In this document: piece after piece, positions 28,648-39,853 of the stretch
Numbering within the stretch: position 1 is the stretch's first letter
Layout of the letters: each line of letters opens with the position of its first letter
DNA from: Crossaster papposus
Taxonomy: Eukaryota; Echinodermata; Asteroidea; Velatida; Solasteridae
DNA: 64,000 bases
Direction of reading: 5' to 3'
Assembly: GCA_037893245.1 (NCBI GenBank)
Contig: JBAIAA010000538.1
Location: 1-64,000, forward strand
Notes under the pieces: model-generated
What the model was told of the DNA's origin: nothing
The model's input: only the letters and a program-made list of their open reading frames with translations
Databases searched by the model: none
Made by a program: the position numbers and the translations under genes

Positions 28648-30107
28648 CACTCTAAAAACTGAAGTGTTAAAACCTAGCACTATCCAAGTGCTACATAAAT
28701 TCAGCACTTTAAGTTTTAAGATAGTGCTATAATAACACTTGGAGGCGTTCATTTCCAACACCATAATTGGTGCTATTTATAGTGCTATAATAACACTTGG
28801 AGGCGTTCATTTCCAACACCATAATTGGTGCTATTCTAGCACTTCAAAGTGCTTTAATACACAAACATCTAAAACATCTAAAACATCTAAAACATAGGAT
28901 ATTTGTTTGGTTTTACCTCGATAAACGTATTGTTTTGTCTAAACTTTTGACATGGTTGTTGCTTCGAGGGATCAAGTAAAAAATAAAGGCTAATTTGAAG
29001 AGACATCCTTTTGAATTTGTCATTTCTCTGTTCAATAAAGTAAGTCTGCACAAGGACCTAACTATCTTAAATTTGTTCAAAAATTGGTCCTTGTGTCAAC
29101 TAACTTCATGAAAAATCACTGCCCCCAACCACCCCGCCCTGCCCCCACTGCCCCGCCCATTTAAAAGTAACGCCTAGGAAGGACTTATAATAGCACTTCA
29201 TTGGTGCTGTATCGATTAGGAAATTTACCTACAGCAACTGACCAATCAGAAGGGAGGAAATGTGTGTTCACAATAGTCGATGTTAAATTGTGGTATTTAG
29301 TACAACAATTCACTTTTTTGACCATGATATGTAATTATTCAAACGATTCCTCGATTGAATTTTGATTTTTGGGCAAATAGTGAGACAAAAATCGCATTAC
29401 ATTTTATTCGTATTCAAATGTTGACATTATTCATAAAAATTTGCTGTGACTTTTTCGTGGACAAAAAAGCGAACTATAAAACTAACAACGGCAATAGCTA
29501 AGTTTGTAGTAACTGTTCAGTAGGTAATATCTAATAGGAATAGGTTATTATTGTATGTATGTATGTGTAATTGCAATGTGTAATAAGTTAATGTAGTATT
29601 ACGTAATCTGTACACGCAGTGAATATGTACATGTACATAATTAGAGTGTTCAACAGTAGATTTGTGTATCTTGCCAATGTGCATTGAATGTTGTACGAAT
29701 GTTATTTCACAACGTTTCTTTGTAACGTTCAAAGGACGTCAAGAGAACTTCACACATTTACGTTCCCGCAACGTTTTTTCCAAACGTTCCGGAAACATTA
29801 CCGTAACGTTGTAAGAACGTTCATGGAACGTTTTTTGGTTAGCTGGGATGCTGACACTTCATCAAGTGCTGTATGGATTGCACCTTGGGGTGCTGGATGT
29901 ACACCAAGATGGTGCTACAAAGGACTTAAATCAACACTATATTAGTGCTGTATTGGTAGCACTTTCACAGCACTTAGATAGTGCTGCAATGCTGACACTT
30001 CATCAAGTGCTGAAATGGCACTTGAGGTGCAGTCCCTCAGGAAGCACCTGGATAGTGCTAAATCTAACACTTAGGGATTTATTTATAACACTTCAGTTTT
30101 TAGAGTG
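28648..30107. mobile_element. CACTA-like non-autonomous DNA transposon, 1460 bp
   Basis: The ends are CACTCTAAAAACTGAAGTG and its inverse CACTTCAGTTTTTAGAGTG. The target dinucleotide CA is duplicated (28646-28647 and 30108-30109). The homologous site at about 6492-6515 has a single CA and no insert, so the boundaries are exact. CACT ends with a 2-bp duplication fit EnSpm/CACTA elements. Internal repeats containing GTGCTATAATAACACTTGG (28723 and about 28782) and many GTGCT/AGCAC words form the usual subterminal binding-site pattern. No transposase. Confidence 0.8.
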
Positions 30108-30205
30108 CAGTATTACACGTCCTTCGCGTTAATGTCCTTCCCAGGTGACCGAGAATCGCTCCAAAAATTAAAAAAAACCGTGACTGACATGTATGATTAC
30201 GCTAC
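30108..30205 (-). repeat. Remainder of the inverted spacer copy
   Basis: Reverse-complement homologue of about 6388-6495. It ends at CCCAATAAAC, immediately before the gypsy integrase segment, so this edge is a rearrangement breakpoint. Confidence 0.7.
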
Positions 30206-32317
30206 TTCCCAATAAACCCGTTGAAGTTCAATCTCCGCCGAGAACTTCGCCTGACGATCAGCCCTCGAGCAATGACGTCAACCCTAAGGCCATGCCCGCA
30301 TCCCCGCGGACTGATGGCAATTATAGTAACACTCCTACTGGTTCCTGTGTGCAGCATTGGTAAACTTATTTGGCGCTCGTGCAGTGAGTTTACCGGCGAC
30401 CTTGACGATGGACAGTTCAACGGTCATTTTTTGCGCACAACCACGCCTCCTGGAGAAACTACCGGGCAAGCCCAATTGCCCACTGCCATTCGGGTAGTAC
30501 GGCCGCCCAACCGAACTAAACCTGCTACAGGATCCTCTGATTCAGCTGGAGGAGAGTCGAACTGCAACGCGCCCTGCATCCCTCGTAAGGATGCCGACGC
30601 CGGTTCAAGTGCCGGGCAGCAACTTGCAGAACAATCGAATCCAACTGAACAGCAAGACGACCAAGATAGTGAGGACACGAGTGAGCGTGTCCCTTCGAGT
30701 GCCCCCGCCGGTCCCAGCGCCGGACGAGCCACATCTTGGGTCGGTGGCTATACGACAGAGGAAATAGCTGAACTGCAGAGAGCAGATCCAGACCTGAGAA
30801 TCATCATGGAATTGATGATCAAATCTCCCGACAGACCAAGCAGAGACCAGATAGCACGAGAGAGTCCCGCCTCAAGGAACTTGTGGTTGCTATGGCAACA
30901 GCTGGTGCTAAAAGACGGTGTTCTTTTCAAAAGATGGGTGACCCCTGATCAAACCCAGTCTTACCTACAACTTGTTGTTCCACAAGAACTACAGGGTGCC
31001 GTTCTTAAAGCTACACACGACGCCGTGATCTCTGCTCATCTCGGGGTGAAGAAAACTTCTCAGAAAGTCAAACGCCAGTTTTACTGGTACCGACTGAAGG
31101 AAACCGTTCGTGAATGGGTCCGGAAGTGTGCGAAGTGTGGTGCACGGAAAAGGCCACACACAACCCCCAGAGCACATCTCAAGGATTATCGAGTCGGCGC
31201 GCCGCTAGACAGACTGGTCACGGATATCCTTGGTCCGTTTCCTGTCAGTGACAATGGCAACAGATACATTCTCCTAGTCGGTGACCAATTCACAAAGTGG
31301 ATGGAGGCTTACCCCATTCCCAACCAGAAGGCAGAGACGGTAGCTCATAAAATCGTCTACGAGTATATTTCCCGTTTTGGCCCACCCCTTGACATTCACT
31401 CCGATCAGGGTCGAACGTACGAGTCTCATCTCATGCAAGAAGTCTGTAAACTGTTGGAAATCCACAAAACTCGAACTTCTCCATACCATCCATCCGCCAA
31501 TGGACAGGCGGAGAGATTTAATCAAGTTTTAGTCGACATGATCGCAGCGTATGTTGACGGTGACCAACGCAATTGGGATACCCACCTCCCACTTCTAACT
31601 TCAGCGTACAGAAGTTGTCAGCATGAAGCTACACGTTACTCACCCAACATGTTGATGTTAGGTCGAGAAACACACTTGCCGATTGCGTTTGTACTCGGTG
31701 GCCCCGCCACAGAGGACCCACCTCAAAATGAATGCGAGTATGTTGCATCATTAAGGAAGAGGATGGAAACCGTCTATCATCTAGTTCGCAAACATCTTGG
31801 TAAATCCGCTGAACGACAGAGGAAAGACCACGATCCCCGAGTTTCCCAAAGAAACTATCAAATTGGTGACCTGGTGTACATGCGCGATAGCACCAGAACA
31901 CCTGGTTTATCTCCTAAGCTAAAACAAGCTAAATGGGTAGGCCCCTGCATCATTCTCCGAACAATGAGTGATCTCCTGTTTGAGATACGGGTCAAGCAAA
32001 GAGGAAAAACAAAAATTCTTCATCACGACCGGCTTAAACATTATTTCAGCAATGAAGTCCCTTCATGGATGGTGGACATCCGTAAGACGTTACTTGCGAA
32101 AAGTTCTCCTTCAACGGATGATGCCGTCCTCCGCAGTAACACCAGAAAAACACCTGTCACCAGGACCACTGGCACTCCCTCGTCAGCCCCGCCTGCTACA
32201 GTACATGGTTCCCCCAAACCAACTGTAGCGCCATCTACGTCAGGAACGTCGCCCTTGTCAGAGAGGAGAAGTGCACGTACTAAGAAAAGGCCAGCGAGAC
32301 TGCAGGATTTCTTGTAG
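30206..32317 (+). pseudogene. Ty3/gypsy pol 3' half: integrase
   Basis: Open from 30221 (698 residues), but the true pol sequence enters at the breakpoint near 30206 in another frame, so the Met at 30221 is unlikely to be a natural start. The first ~170 residues are low complexity (connector). The integrase zinc finger is H266, H273, C303, C306. The catalytic triad is D335 (LVTDILGPF), D395 (IHSDQGRTY) and E431 (ANGQAERFN), an exact D,D-35-E. A C-terminal GPY/F-like module follows (WVGPCIILRTM), then a Ser/Pro tail. Joined to the RNase H end at 33257 on the other strand, it would complete one gypsy pol. It is cut off from its own RT. Confidence 0.9.
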
Positions 32318-33006
32318 CCCCCCCCCCCCCCCCGACCCTTACCAGAGCCCCGATGCCACACCACCCATAATGGAGCATCATTCCCGGTCCCCCGTCCAGC
32401 ACGATATGCCGTCGCATATCCTCGAATCTCCAACCAGTGAGCCCGTCCCTGGCTCCTCAAGTCTCCCGTCTGATGGGTGGGTCGCCCAGACATCGGACAA
32501 GTATTCCCGGACGCCCCAGTCCCAGTCCTCTCCGGTACCGCCGATCACGCTCACAGACGTGATGGATGCCATCGGGATCCTCAACAAGCGTCTTGACGGG
32601 ATGGAACACGCCGTCAAGGCCAAGGTTAAGGAAGTCGCTCAGGCCCAGTCGTGTCACCTGGTCCGTGTGATCCAACGCATTGACAATTAGGGACAAACTG
32701 CGTCAATTGTGAACTTATAGTGATTTCACTACCATCTCAATGGACACTGAACTTTTACTTTCGTCGTTTTAGATGGATATTTATTCTTCTGTTTTCGCTC
32801 TCATTATTCTTATGTTAAAGGATTGTATTCTTTTGATTTTCTTTTTGAGTTAACCTCTATTCTAGCGCTCCGTTTAACTTTGATGTTTTCAGTTGCTTTA
32901 GTTCAATTTTCGCTTTTCTATTATTTTGTTTACCGTATGTTATTCCCTACGTTACAACGAGGACGTTGTAAAAACTGGGGGGGGGGGGGGGGGGGGGAGG
33001 AGATAG
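32318..33006 (+). mobile_element. Gypsy 3' UTR and polypurine tract
   Basis: Non-coding region after the integrase stop, an inverted copy of 2880-3581. A C tract lies directly after the stop codon. At its end a G tract (32977-32997) plus AGGAGATAG forms the polypurine tract right before the LTR start TGTTGCG. Confidence 0.8.
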
Positions 33007-33256
33007 TGTTGCGTTCACGCATACAGCGAGCGGTCTTTATTTCTTTCCCAACCAACGCGCAGCGTTCTTGCAGCGATATATGTGTGCCCTCACACAGAGC
33101 GAAGTTATCACGCACTAATACTGGTACGCGTGTACAGCACATGGTACGGTACGCTATTGTATAGCGCGCAATGCATCCAGCATGTACTGTGTGCTGTGAC
33201 CTCGTTCACAGCGAGTTATGACTTAGTCGTTTTCCCTCATACTTTCCCCGGAGTCG
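33007..33256 (+). mobile_element. Gypsy 3' LTR fragment, 250 bp, plus orientation
   Basis: Matches the first 250 bp of the LTR (reverse complement of about 37823-38072), starting TGTTGCGTTCACGC. It ends at GAGTCGATGTGAA and changes directly into minus-strand pol sequence, so this is an inversion breakpoint. Confidence 0.85.
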
Positions 33257-35799
33257 ATGTGAACGGTGGTAGCGTTTACTCGTTTGGTCGAAAGGGGGAC
33301 CACGTCGTCGATTTTGACAAAATCGGACCACATCTCGCTTTTGGCTTTGCACTTCCCGCATCCGCCGCAAGGGAGATCAGTGAGTATGGTCGTGCCGTCG
33401 TAGCACAGGCAGTCGTCAGGGTCACATGGCACCCTAGAGAGGGCATCTGCGTTGCCATGTTTTCTCCCTGGTCGATGCTCGATTTTGAAGTCGAACTGGG
33501 ACAAGATTTGAAGCCATCTTGCCATCTGGTCGACAGGCTCACGAAAGGACATGACCCATCGAAGAGCGCTGTGATCAGTTCTGACGAGGAACTGTTTTCC
33601 CAGTAGGTAGTGCCGGAAGTACTGGAGGAAGGTGACGATAGCAAGGAGTTCTCTCCTCGTAGTGCAGTAGCGGCGCTGCGGCTTTGTCATCGACCGACTG
33701 GCGTATGCTATCGGTCGTTCCTCCTCCCTCTGGGTCCGATCACACCACTGGAGTTGCGATAGAGTTGCACCAATGCCAGTATCTGAGGCATCGGTATCAA
33801 TGATGAACAACCCATCATCATTTGGATACGACATGACTTCGTTGCCGGTGAGGGCGGCCTTTAATTTCTCAAAAGCCGCTAGGCAGTCAGGCGTCCACTT
33901 AAACGTCTGTCCGGCCTCTAACAGACGATGTAAGGGGCTGGCCATCGTGGCGAATTGGGCTATGAATCTACGGTAGTAGGAACAGAGTCCAAGGAAAGAG
34001 CGTACTTCAGTAATGTTCTTGGGAGTCGGCCTCTTCTGCACGGCAGAAACTTTACTAGGGTCGGGTTTGACACCATCTGGTGTGATGATGTGGCCGAGAA
34101 ACAGAACTTCCGTCTGGAAAAGTTCACACTTGCTCGGCTTCAGCTTCAGTCCAGCGGTCCCTAGTCGGCGTAGGACTTCATCAAGACGCTCAATATGCTC
34201 TGAAAATGTTGATGACTGGATGATGATATCGTCTAGATATATCAGAAGAGTTCGCCATTGCAGACCCTTGAGTACTTGTTCCATACAGCGCTCAAAGGTG
34301 CTGGGTGCGTTACATAACCCAAAAGGCATGGTCACGTACTCGTACAGTCCACTTCGGGTTACAAACGCGGTCTTGTGACGATCTTCCTCTTTCACCTCAA
34401 TCTGCCAGTAGCCCGACTGCAGATCAAGTGTACTGAAGATTTTTGCCCCACTCAGGCAATCTAGACAGTCGTCAACACGGGGTAGGGGGTACGCGTCACG
34501 GCGCGTAACATCGTTCAGTTTCCGATAGTCGACACAGGGACGAGTTGTGCCGTCCTTTTTTCTGACAAAAACCATTGGCGATGCCCAAGGGGATGTAGAC
34601 TCGCGGATTACACCCGCCTTGAGTTGGCTCTCGAGCACTTTCTCCTCCTCGCCTTGGAATGCCTTGGGGGGACGGCGGGGAGGTTGTCGTATAGGACGTG
34701 CGTCGCCGGTGTCGATAGTGTGCTGCACTATTGAAGCTCTTCCCAAATCCTCCGCGGATTTGGCGAAAGTGTTCTCGTGGTTAGCCAAAAGTTCACACAA
34801 TGATTTCTGTTGGTACGGGGACAAGTTTTCACAGCTCCTCTCGTACAGTTTCTGAAGATTTTCTGACCACTTGTCAGAAGGATTCTTGGGGTTGGGGGCG
34901 GCGGGGCTGACTGGGTTGACTGCATATGATGCTGGGCGGGCATGCTCTCTGCACACACGTGTTACTCGATAAAGGTGATCGATTTCACCGTTTTCTTGTT
35001 CGGCTATGAGTTCCACTGCATCAACTTCATGCAGGTAACCAAGTGTTATACCCGCCTGAAGTTCAATGTTCTCGGGTGATGTGTTCATAACTCTGACGGG
35101 TATGCCGATGTCCTCTCGGTAGGGATCAGTTAGTGAACTTCCGATTACGAGATTGTGACGATGGTTTACAGGCTCAACGACTGCAAACTCTGAGTTGAGT
35201 TTGTAATGATCGGCTACACCCTCTGCAATCCACTCGCTGCATGCTGGAATTGTAATGTTCTGCTTCAGTGCAATCTTAATTGCATGGGGAGGGGCTCCTT
35301 TGACTGTCCATTGAACCCAGTCACCGGCAATTCGCATGCCGTGTCGTGCCTCCAATACGCAATCATAGTGGTACAGAAAGTCATAGCCAAGGATTCCTTC
35401 ATCGCTGACGGGGGCGACAAATGCATCCCATTGAAAGTGCCGTTCACCAATCATCATGTCTATTGTGGCAACACCTTCAATGTCAATTAGTTCCTTGTTT
35501 GCCGTTTCTAGTTTTGTGCTTTTGCAGGGGGGTTTGAGTTCAGGGCGTTTTTCAGCGGGGATCTGGCTGAAAAGTGCTGAAGAAATGATGGTCACCGCCG
35601 CTCCGGTGTCGACTAAAAGTTCGCTATCTTTGCCGCACATCTGCACTTGCAAAAATGCAGACATGCCTTGAAATGTCTGTCTACCCAATCGGATAGTGTT
35701 CTGTTCATTTGGACGGATCGTTGCCAGGCCGGACGGCACGGTCCGCGTTAGTTTTCCGACTGTATGACGACGACCTCCTTGGCCGCTCTGTCGGGGCAC
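33223..35799 (-). CDS. Ty3/gypsy pol 5' half: protease, reverse transcriptase, RNase H (truncated)
   Basis: 858 residues. The aspartic protease has LLVDTGAAVTIIS (D64-T-G). The RT has VDYRKLND, LDLQSGYWQIEV, TMPFGLCNAPSTF and the catalytic YLDD (521-524). RNase H begins FIIDTDASDTGIGA (D668, D670), with the RRELLAIV and RTDHSALRWV blocks following. The frame then reaches the connector (CGGCGKCKAKSEMW) and stops being pol at about 33257. The last ~11 codons come from the LTR fragment read in reverse. Integrase is therefore missing in cis. The start overlaps gag by 52 bp in the -1 frame, so a gag-pol frameshift is expected. All enzyme motifs are intact up to the breakpoint. Confidence 0.92.
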   Translation of the reverse strand: MPRQSGQGGRRHTVGKLTRTVPSGLATIRPNEQNTIRLGRQTFQGMSAFLQVQMCGKDSELLVDTGAAVTIISSALFSQIPAEKRPELKPPCKSTKLETANKELIDIEGVATIDMMIGERHFQWDAFVAPVSDEGILGYDFLYHYDCVLEARHGMRIAGDWVQWTVKGAPPHAIKIALKQNITIPACSEWIAEGVADHYKLNSEFAVVEPVNHRHNLVIGSSLTDPYREDIGIPVRVMNTSPENIELQAGITLGYLHEVDAVELIAEQENGEIDHLYRVTRVCREHARPASYAVNPVSPAAPNPKNPSDKWSENLQKLYERSCENLSPYQQKSLCELLANHENTFAKSAEDLGRASIVQHTIDTGDARPIRQPPRRPPKAFQGEEEKVLESQLKAGVIRESTSPWASPMVFVRKKDGTTRPCVDYRKLNDVTRRDAYPLPRVDDCLDCLSGAKIFSTLDLQSGYWQIEVKEEDRHKTAFVTRSGLYEYVTMPFGLCNAPSTFERCMEQVLKGLQWRTLLIYLDDIIIQSSTFSEHIERLDEVLRRLGTAGLKLKPSKCELFQTEVLFLGHIITPDGVKPDPSKVSAVQKRPTPKNITEVRSFLGLCSYYRRFIAQFATMASPLHRLLEAGQTFKWTPDCLAAFEKLKAALTGNEVMSYPNDDGLFIIDTDASDTGIGATLSQLQWCDRTQREEERPIAYASRSMTKPQRRYCTTRRELLAIVTFLQYFRHYLLGKQFLVRTDHSALRWVMSFREPVDQMARWLQILSQFDFKIEHRPGRKHGNADALSRVPCDPDDCLCYDGTTILTDLPCGGCGKCKAKSEMWSDFVKIDDVVPLSTKRVNATTVHIDSGESMREND

Positions 35800-36923
35800 T
35801 TGTTTGCAAAGTGGCCGGGCTTACCACATTTGAAACAAGTCACATCGTCAGCTCTCCTCTGCCTCTTGGCTTCAGCGGACGTGGACAATCTCTGTTTGTT
35901 GGCGTTGTGGGCGGGCGTATCTTTGATCAGCTTGACGATTCCATTCAACCGCCGGTCGAGGTTGTCCTGAAACTGCTTGAGCTGTTTTTGGGTGACAAAC
36001 CCCGGCTCCGCCTCGGGTGGTGCCTGCACGGTGTTCACTCGATGTGCCTTTCCTGGGCTTGTAGTATCACGGAGGCTCAGGAAGTTTTCCACCGCTGTAG
36101 TGGCCTCCTCAAGGGACTTGGGATTTGTCATCCCAACAGAAACTGCCATCTGCTGATCAGAGAGACCCTTCAGAAGGTGGCGAAGGGCGATGCTTCCCCT
36201 TGTAACTGGGTCAGCCGTTGGGTAGCCACGAAAGACGAGGCGGCGAATGTCAGCTACAAACTCCGCCAGCTTCTCCGCCGGCTGATGTCTCCTCGCTTCT
36301 AGCTGAGCGATGTAGTAGTTTGGCAACTGTCGCTCGCCAAATCGCTTGTCGAGCTCTTTTATCAAAGTGTCTGACGGCTTGATTGCCTCAGGTTCCATTT
36401 GTTTAAACACGTACTCAGCCGCCTTCCCTCGTAAGCTGCTTACAAGTCGAAAGCGTTTTTCTTCTTCAGTCCAGCCGCAAGCCTCGGCGAGACCCATCAA
36501 AGGACGGACAAAGCCTTCCCATGACTTCGTGCCGTCAAATTCTCCTTGGCGAGGGAGAGGAACATCCAGCTTATGACTCGGCTGTGTTCTGGAAAGACGG
36601 GACTCTGCTGCTGTTGGCCTGGGGACAGTAGAAGGGTTGGTACTGGTGGTTGACATCACTGGCTGTGATTCCTGGGGCGAATTCGCTGAAACATCTGCTC
36701 CTGTCTGCTCAGCCGTTGGTGGACTGTGAAACGCAGCAGTTGCACGGAGCTGTTTCAGCTCTTTCTCCGCCTCCACTGAACAAAGCTTCAAGAGTTCGAA
36801 TTCTTGCTTGAGTTGTTGAAGTTCTGAACTTTCTGCCTGTAGACTTGAAAACGACATGTCGCTGTCATCACCCTCATACAATGACTGCAACCTGCGAGAT
36901 TTTCGCCTTTGCTTGGTAGGCAT
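35748..36923 (-). CDS. Ty3/gypsy Gag
   Basis: 391 residues. A basic N-terminus (MPTKQRRKSRRLQS) precedes a coiled-coil-like segment (about 25-65) and a retrotransposon capsid-like core (about 120-290, with WEGFVRPLMGLAEACGW and LRGKAAEYVF). A zinc knuckle CX2CX4HX4C follows at 363-376 (CFKCGKPGHFANKC). The product assembles the particle and binds the RNA. The frame is intact, and the pol frame overlaps its last codons at -1. Confidence 0.92.
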   Translation of the reverse strand: MPTKQRRKSRRLQSLYEGDDSDMSFSSLQAESSELQQLKQEFELLKLCSVEAEKELKQLRATAAFHSPPTAEQTGADVSANSPQESQPVMSTTSTNPSTVPRPTAAESRLSRTQPSHKLDVPLPRQGEFDGTKSWEGFVRPLMGLAEACGWTEEEKRFRLVSSLRGKAAEYVFKQMEPEAIKPSDTLIKELDKRFGERQLPNYYIAQLEARRHQPAEKLAEFVADIRRLVFRGYPTADPVTRGSIALRHLLKGLSDQQMAVSVGMTNPKSLEEATTAVENFLSLRDTTSPGKAHRVNTVQAPPEAEPGFVTQKQLKQFQDNLDRRLNGIVKLIKDTPAHNANKQRLSTSAEAKRQRRADDVTCFKCGKPGHFANKCPDRAAKEVVVIQSEN

Positions 36924-37036
36924 GGTAGCGTTCGAGTTTGACGGGCTGAAAACCAGAGTTCAAAGCTAGCAGATCCGCTCAGTGGAGGGGCATGCGATGT
37001 GACTTAATTAAAAGTCATGATTGAGTTCGATGTAAG

Positions 37037-37060
37037 TTCATATCCCACCGCTTGCCACCA
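37037..37060 (-). promoter_or_regulatory. Primer-binding site, leucine-tRNA-like
   Basis: On the plus strand the sequence ending ATCCCACCGCTTGCCACCA directly abuts the LTR. It resembles a tRNA-Leu 3' end (ATCCCACCGCTGCCACCA) with one extra base. Reverse transcription of the minus-strand element would start here. Confidence 0.65.
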
Positions 37061-37061
37061 G

Positions 37062-38072
37062 TGTAACGTCTCACTTGGGTAGAGGCGTTATCAAAATAAG
37101 AGTCAAGATACAGCATCTTACACACACTATACTACTGGTTTATTCAGAAGTATTTACATCACAATAGAGGGCGCACTATATACAAGATCTAGTTTGTGCC
37201 TTACATGTTATCTGAGTATTGAGAGAGTGAAGCTCTGTGGCTAGAGCATACAGTACAGCTCATGCTGGGAACGAAGCTCTGTGCATGAGCTCAGCTCGGA
37301 TAATAATCTACTCCGCCATTTCCATGCCATTTATATAGGCTTTTGGGTGCGCGTCTTAGCCAATGAGAGCATTGGATTCTGGTAGTTATGAATAATGCAT
37401 ACGTGTACAAAGTCAATGGGGATGTTCCTATGGAGGATTTGTACACCTTCTGACTTAGACATTCTTGTAGGAGAAAGTCCAAGAGTTGTGGTGAGCGGGT
37501 GAAGTAGGATTACTCGTGGGTGCGTTACGGGGAGTAATCCTCGAGGAAAGGGAAAGGGGTAACTTTCTCGGTACATAGGGTTATGCACAAGACTTAGTCT
37601 CTAGACTAGATGAGAACCTACACACAGTTCTATGGAGTAAACTCTTGCGTGGGGAGGGTAACTTGACCTCTGGTGTACCGTGACAGTACAGTGTGGTTTA
37701 GCGGCTCCCAGTCGCTATGTATAGGGTCAGATACACGGGAAGGTTTAGCGGTCCACACTCGCTAATGTGAAGGGTCAGTTTGGGTCGAATACAGGGGTAA
37801 GGTATATGAGGGGAATTCACATCGACTCCGGGGAAAGTATGAGGGAAAACGACTAAGTCATAACTCGCTGTGAACGAGGTCACAGCACACAGTACATGCT
37901 GGATGCATTGCGCGCTATACAATAGCGTACCGTACCATGTGCTGTACACGCGTACCAGTATTGGTGCGTGATAACTTCGCGCTGTGTGAGGGCACACATA
38001 TATCGCTGCAAGAACGCTGCGCGTTGGTTGGGAAAGAAATAAAGACCGCTCGCTGTATGCGTGAACGCAACA
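37062..38072 (-). mobile_element. Complete gypsy 5' LTR, 1011 bp
   Basis: On the minus strand it begins TGTTGCG and ends CGTTACA, with TG...CA termini. A TATA-like TATATAAAT is visible on the minus strand at about 37329-37337, and AATAAA at about 37138-37143 in the position of a polyadenylation signal. CTACC at 38073-38077 is the flanking pentamer; the matching copy at the other end is not identifiable because that end is rearranged. Partial homologues lie at 1-531/2750-2879 and 33007-33256. Confidence 0.85.
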
Positions 38073-38394
38073 CTACCATTGAAATTCCCGCCACGTACGT
38101 ATCCCATTGTACCTAGCCTTGTAACAATAGAAGCAGGGATCAGTCCTTGCAAACGCCATTGTCCATGTACATATCTGGTGTGTCGGTCACGCGACCAGCG
38201 GGGGGAGGGTGTGTCTACTAATGATTATAATAATCATGTAGATCGTGTACGTGCCAGACCTTATTATGAATAACAATAAGCTACGGTACAGTCCCAATAG
38301 TTCATTGGATGGAACGCAAGCACCGCTGACCTCACGAACACTCGCATGTGCTGATTGGCTAGTCTTGCGTACAACGGTAATTTACGGTCTAAAA
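38073..38394. other. Non-coding flank, nothing recognised
   Basis: A/T-balanced sequence between the gypsy LTR and the Harbinger-like TIR. No supported gene or repeat. Confidence 0.4.
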
Positions 38395-38928
38395 AGGGAG
38401 ATTGCAAAACTACTACGGACGGATACGTAGGTTACGTACCCGATAAGGTATCACAATGTGCATGCTGATTGGATGGCGCTTACCGGGCTCTAACAAAGGG
38501 TTTATATACGTGGGTGCGTTTGTTTTTGATTGAAATAGGGGACGTATGACAAAGGGAACAATGGGGTCCCCTATTCCGCAAAGGTCCCCGATTCAGACTC
38601 GTGTGCAAATCCTATGGCGATCATCCGAAAACGTTAGAGTACAAACAAAAGAGGGAAGACGGTCGGACAATGCCCCGTCCCCTATTGACGGCATTTACCC
38701 ACTTGTGTGCGTGTGTGGGTGTGTCTTACTTGTTTAACGCCCTTTCCGTTTCACAGCATTACAGACAACGTCCTCCGACAATTAACCACTGCTGTTGACT
38801 GCATTTGTTGCAAAATGGACATGCTGCAAAAAGTTGCTGCTGTTTGTACGGCCGAAATGAGTACTTTGCCGCCGCATCTGCTCACTGTGATTCCACCGCA
38901 TCCGACTTTTTTTTTCATTGTATTTTAA

Positions 38929-39354
38929 ATAAATGGTGCTCCTTTACAGTCTGGCTTCCTCGGACACACCAACGATGCCACCCAGTTTCGCCTGCTACCG
39001 GATATTGGACACCAGAGGACGCTCCATCTTCCCCGAGGCGCCTACCTCCTGGCTGATGGAATCTATCCACACGAAGATCCACTGCTGACTCCTTGGAAGG
39101 CACACCAACTTCGTGGAGATGAAGATGAGAGGGGCAGACGGATGGTTTTTAATAAGGAACATGCATCTTATCGAGTTTCCATCGAGCACACTATCCGGCA
39201 CCTGAAGACTTACAGAATTTGGCAAGGGAGGTACAGAAACAGTCGGGATATGTTTTCCTTAATTGCTGATGTGTGCGTTTGTCTGGCTCAGCGCCATATT
39301 ACATTTTACAGCCAACTTCGTTACGATGGTAAAGCCTCTTTTAAGGCCAGGTAG
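38929..39354 (+). pseudogene. Harbinger transposase C-terminal fragment
   Basis: Open frame of about 141 codons without its own start; an intron acceptor-like TTTACAG lies just before the homology. It contains HTNDATQFRLLP, LLADGIYPHEDPLLTP (the second catalytic Asp region) and NKEHASYRVSIEHTIRHLKTYRI (the catalytic Glu region), the order of PIF/Harbinger DDE nucleases. The first catalytic Asp region (normally DGTHI) was not found upstream, so the gene appears truncated. It ends in TAG at 39352-39354. Confidence 0.7.
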
Positions 39355-39853
39355 CTTAATGGATACAGTATTGCTAAGATTAATTTGTGTTTATTAATGA
39401 CAAATTGCCCTCTTGTTTTTTACGGTGTTTCACATTAGCCATTGTACTTTTAATTTCAAAACCTAGGCGGCTGGTTATCTGGATAAATTATTCTAAAGAA
39501 TTACAAGGGTTGTCTACTTGTCTATGAAAAATGTAACGGAATAAAGAGATTCAGTGGATTTGTATACAAACCAGACCTTTATTGCTTTCTCCTGATCTTG
39601 AAAATATGATAAGAATTTCGCAACAACATACATGGTTAATATTATTTATAGCACCTTGGCCAAGATCGGTCAGGGATTTGTCCTAGTTGTGTTCGAAAAA
39701 CGTTTGACAATAAAACAGGATAATGCTGTACGAAGCTGGAAAGTAAAAAAAAAAAAAAACAGTAACCATGTTCGTTTTTTCTTCTTTAAAATCAGCACGG
39801 CTGAAAATAAAAACAAACAACATATGCATATCCAACGATATACTTTTAAAACC

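Noticed and set aside
30221..30700. The N-terminal 150 residues of the plus-strand integrase frame as an extra gene, with a hydrophobic stretch like a signal anchor
   Set aside because: The breakpoint sequence reads as pol connector in another frame here, so this frame is accidental up to about 30690.
35741..35760. GGAAAAC next to the gag stop as a -1 slippery heptamer
   Set aside because: It does not follow the X-XXY-YYZ rule, and no downstream pseudoknot was evident. The -1 overlap itself is kept, but the slip site is unresolved.
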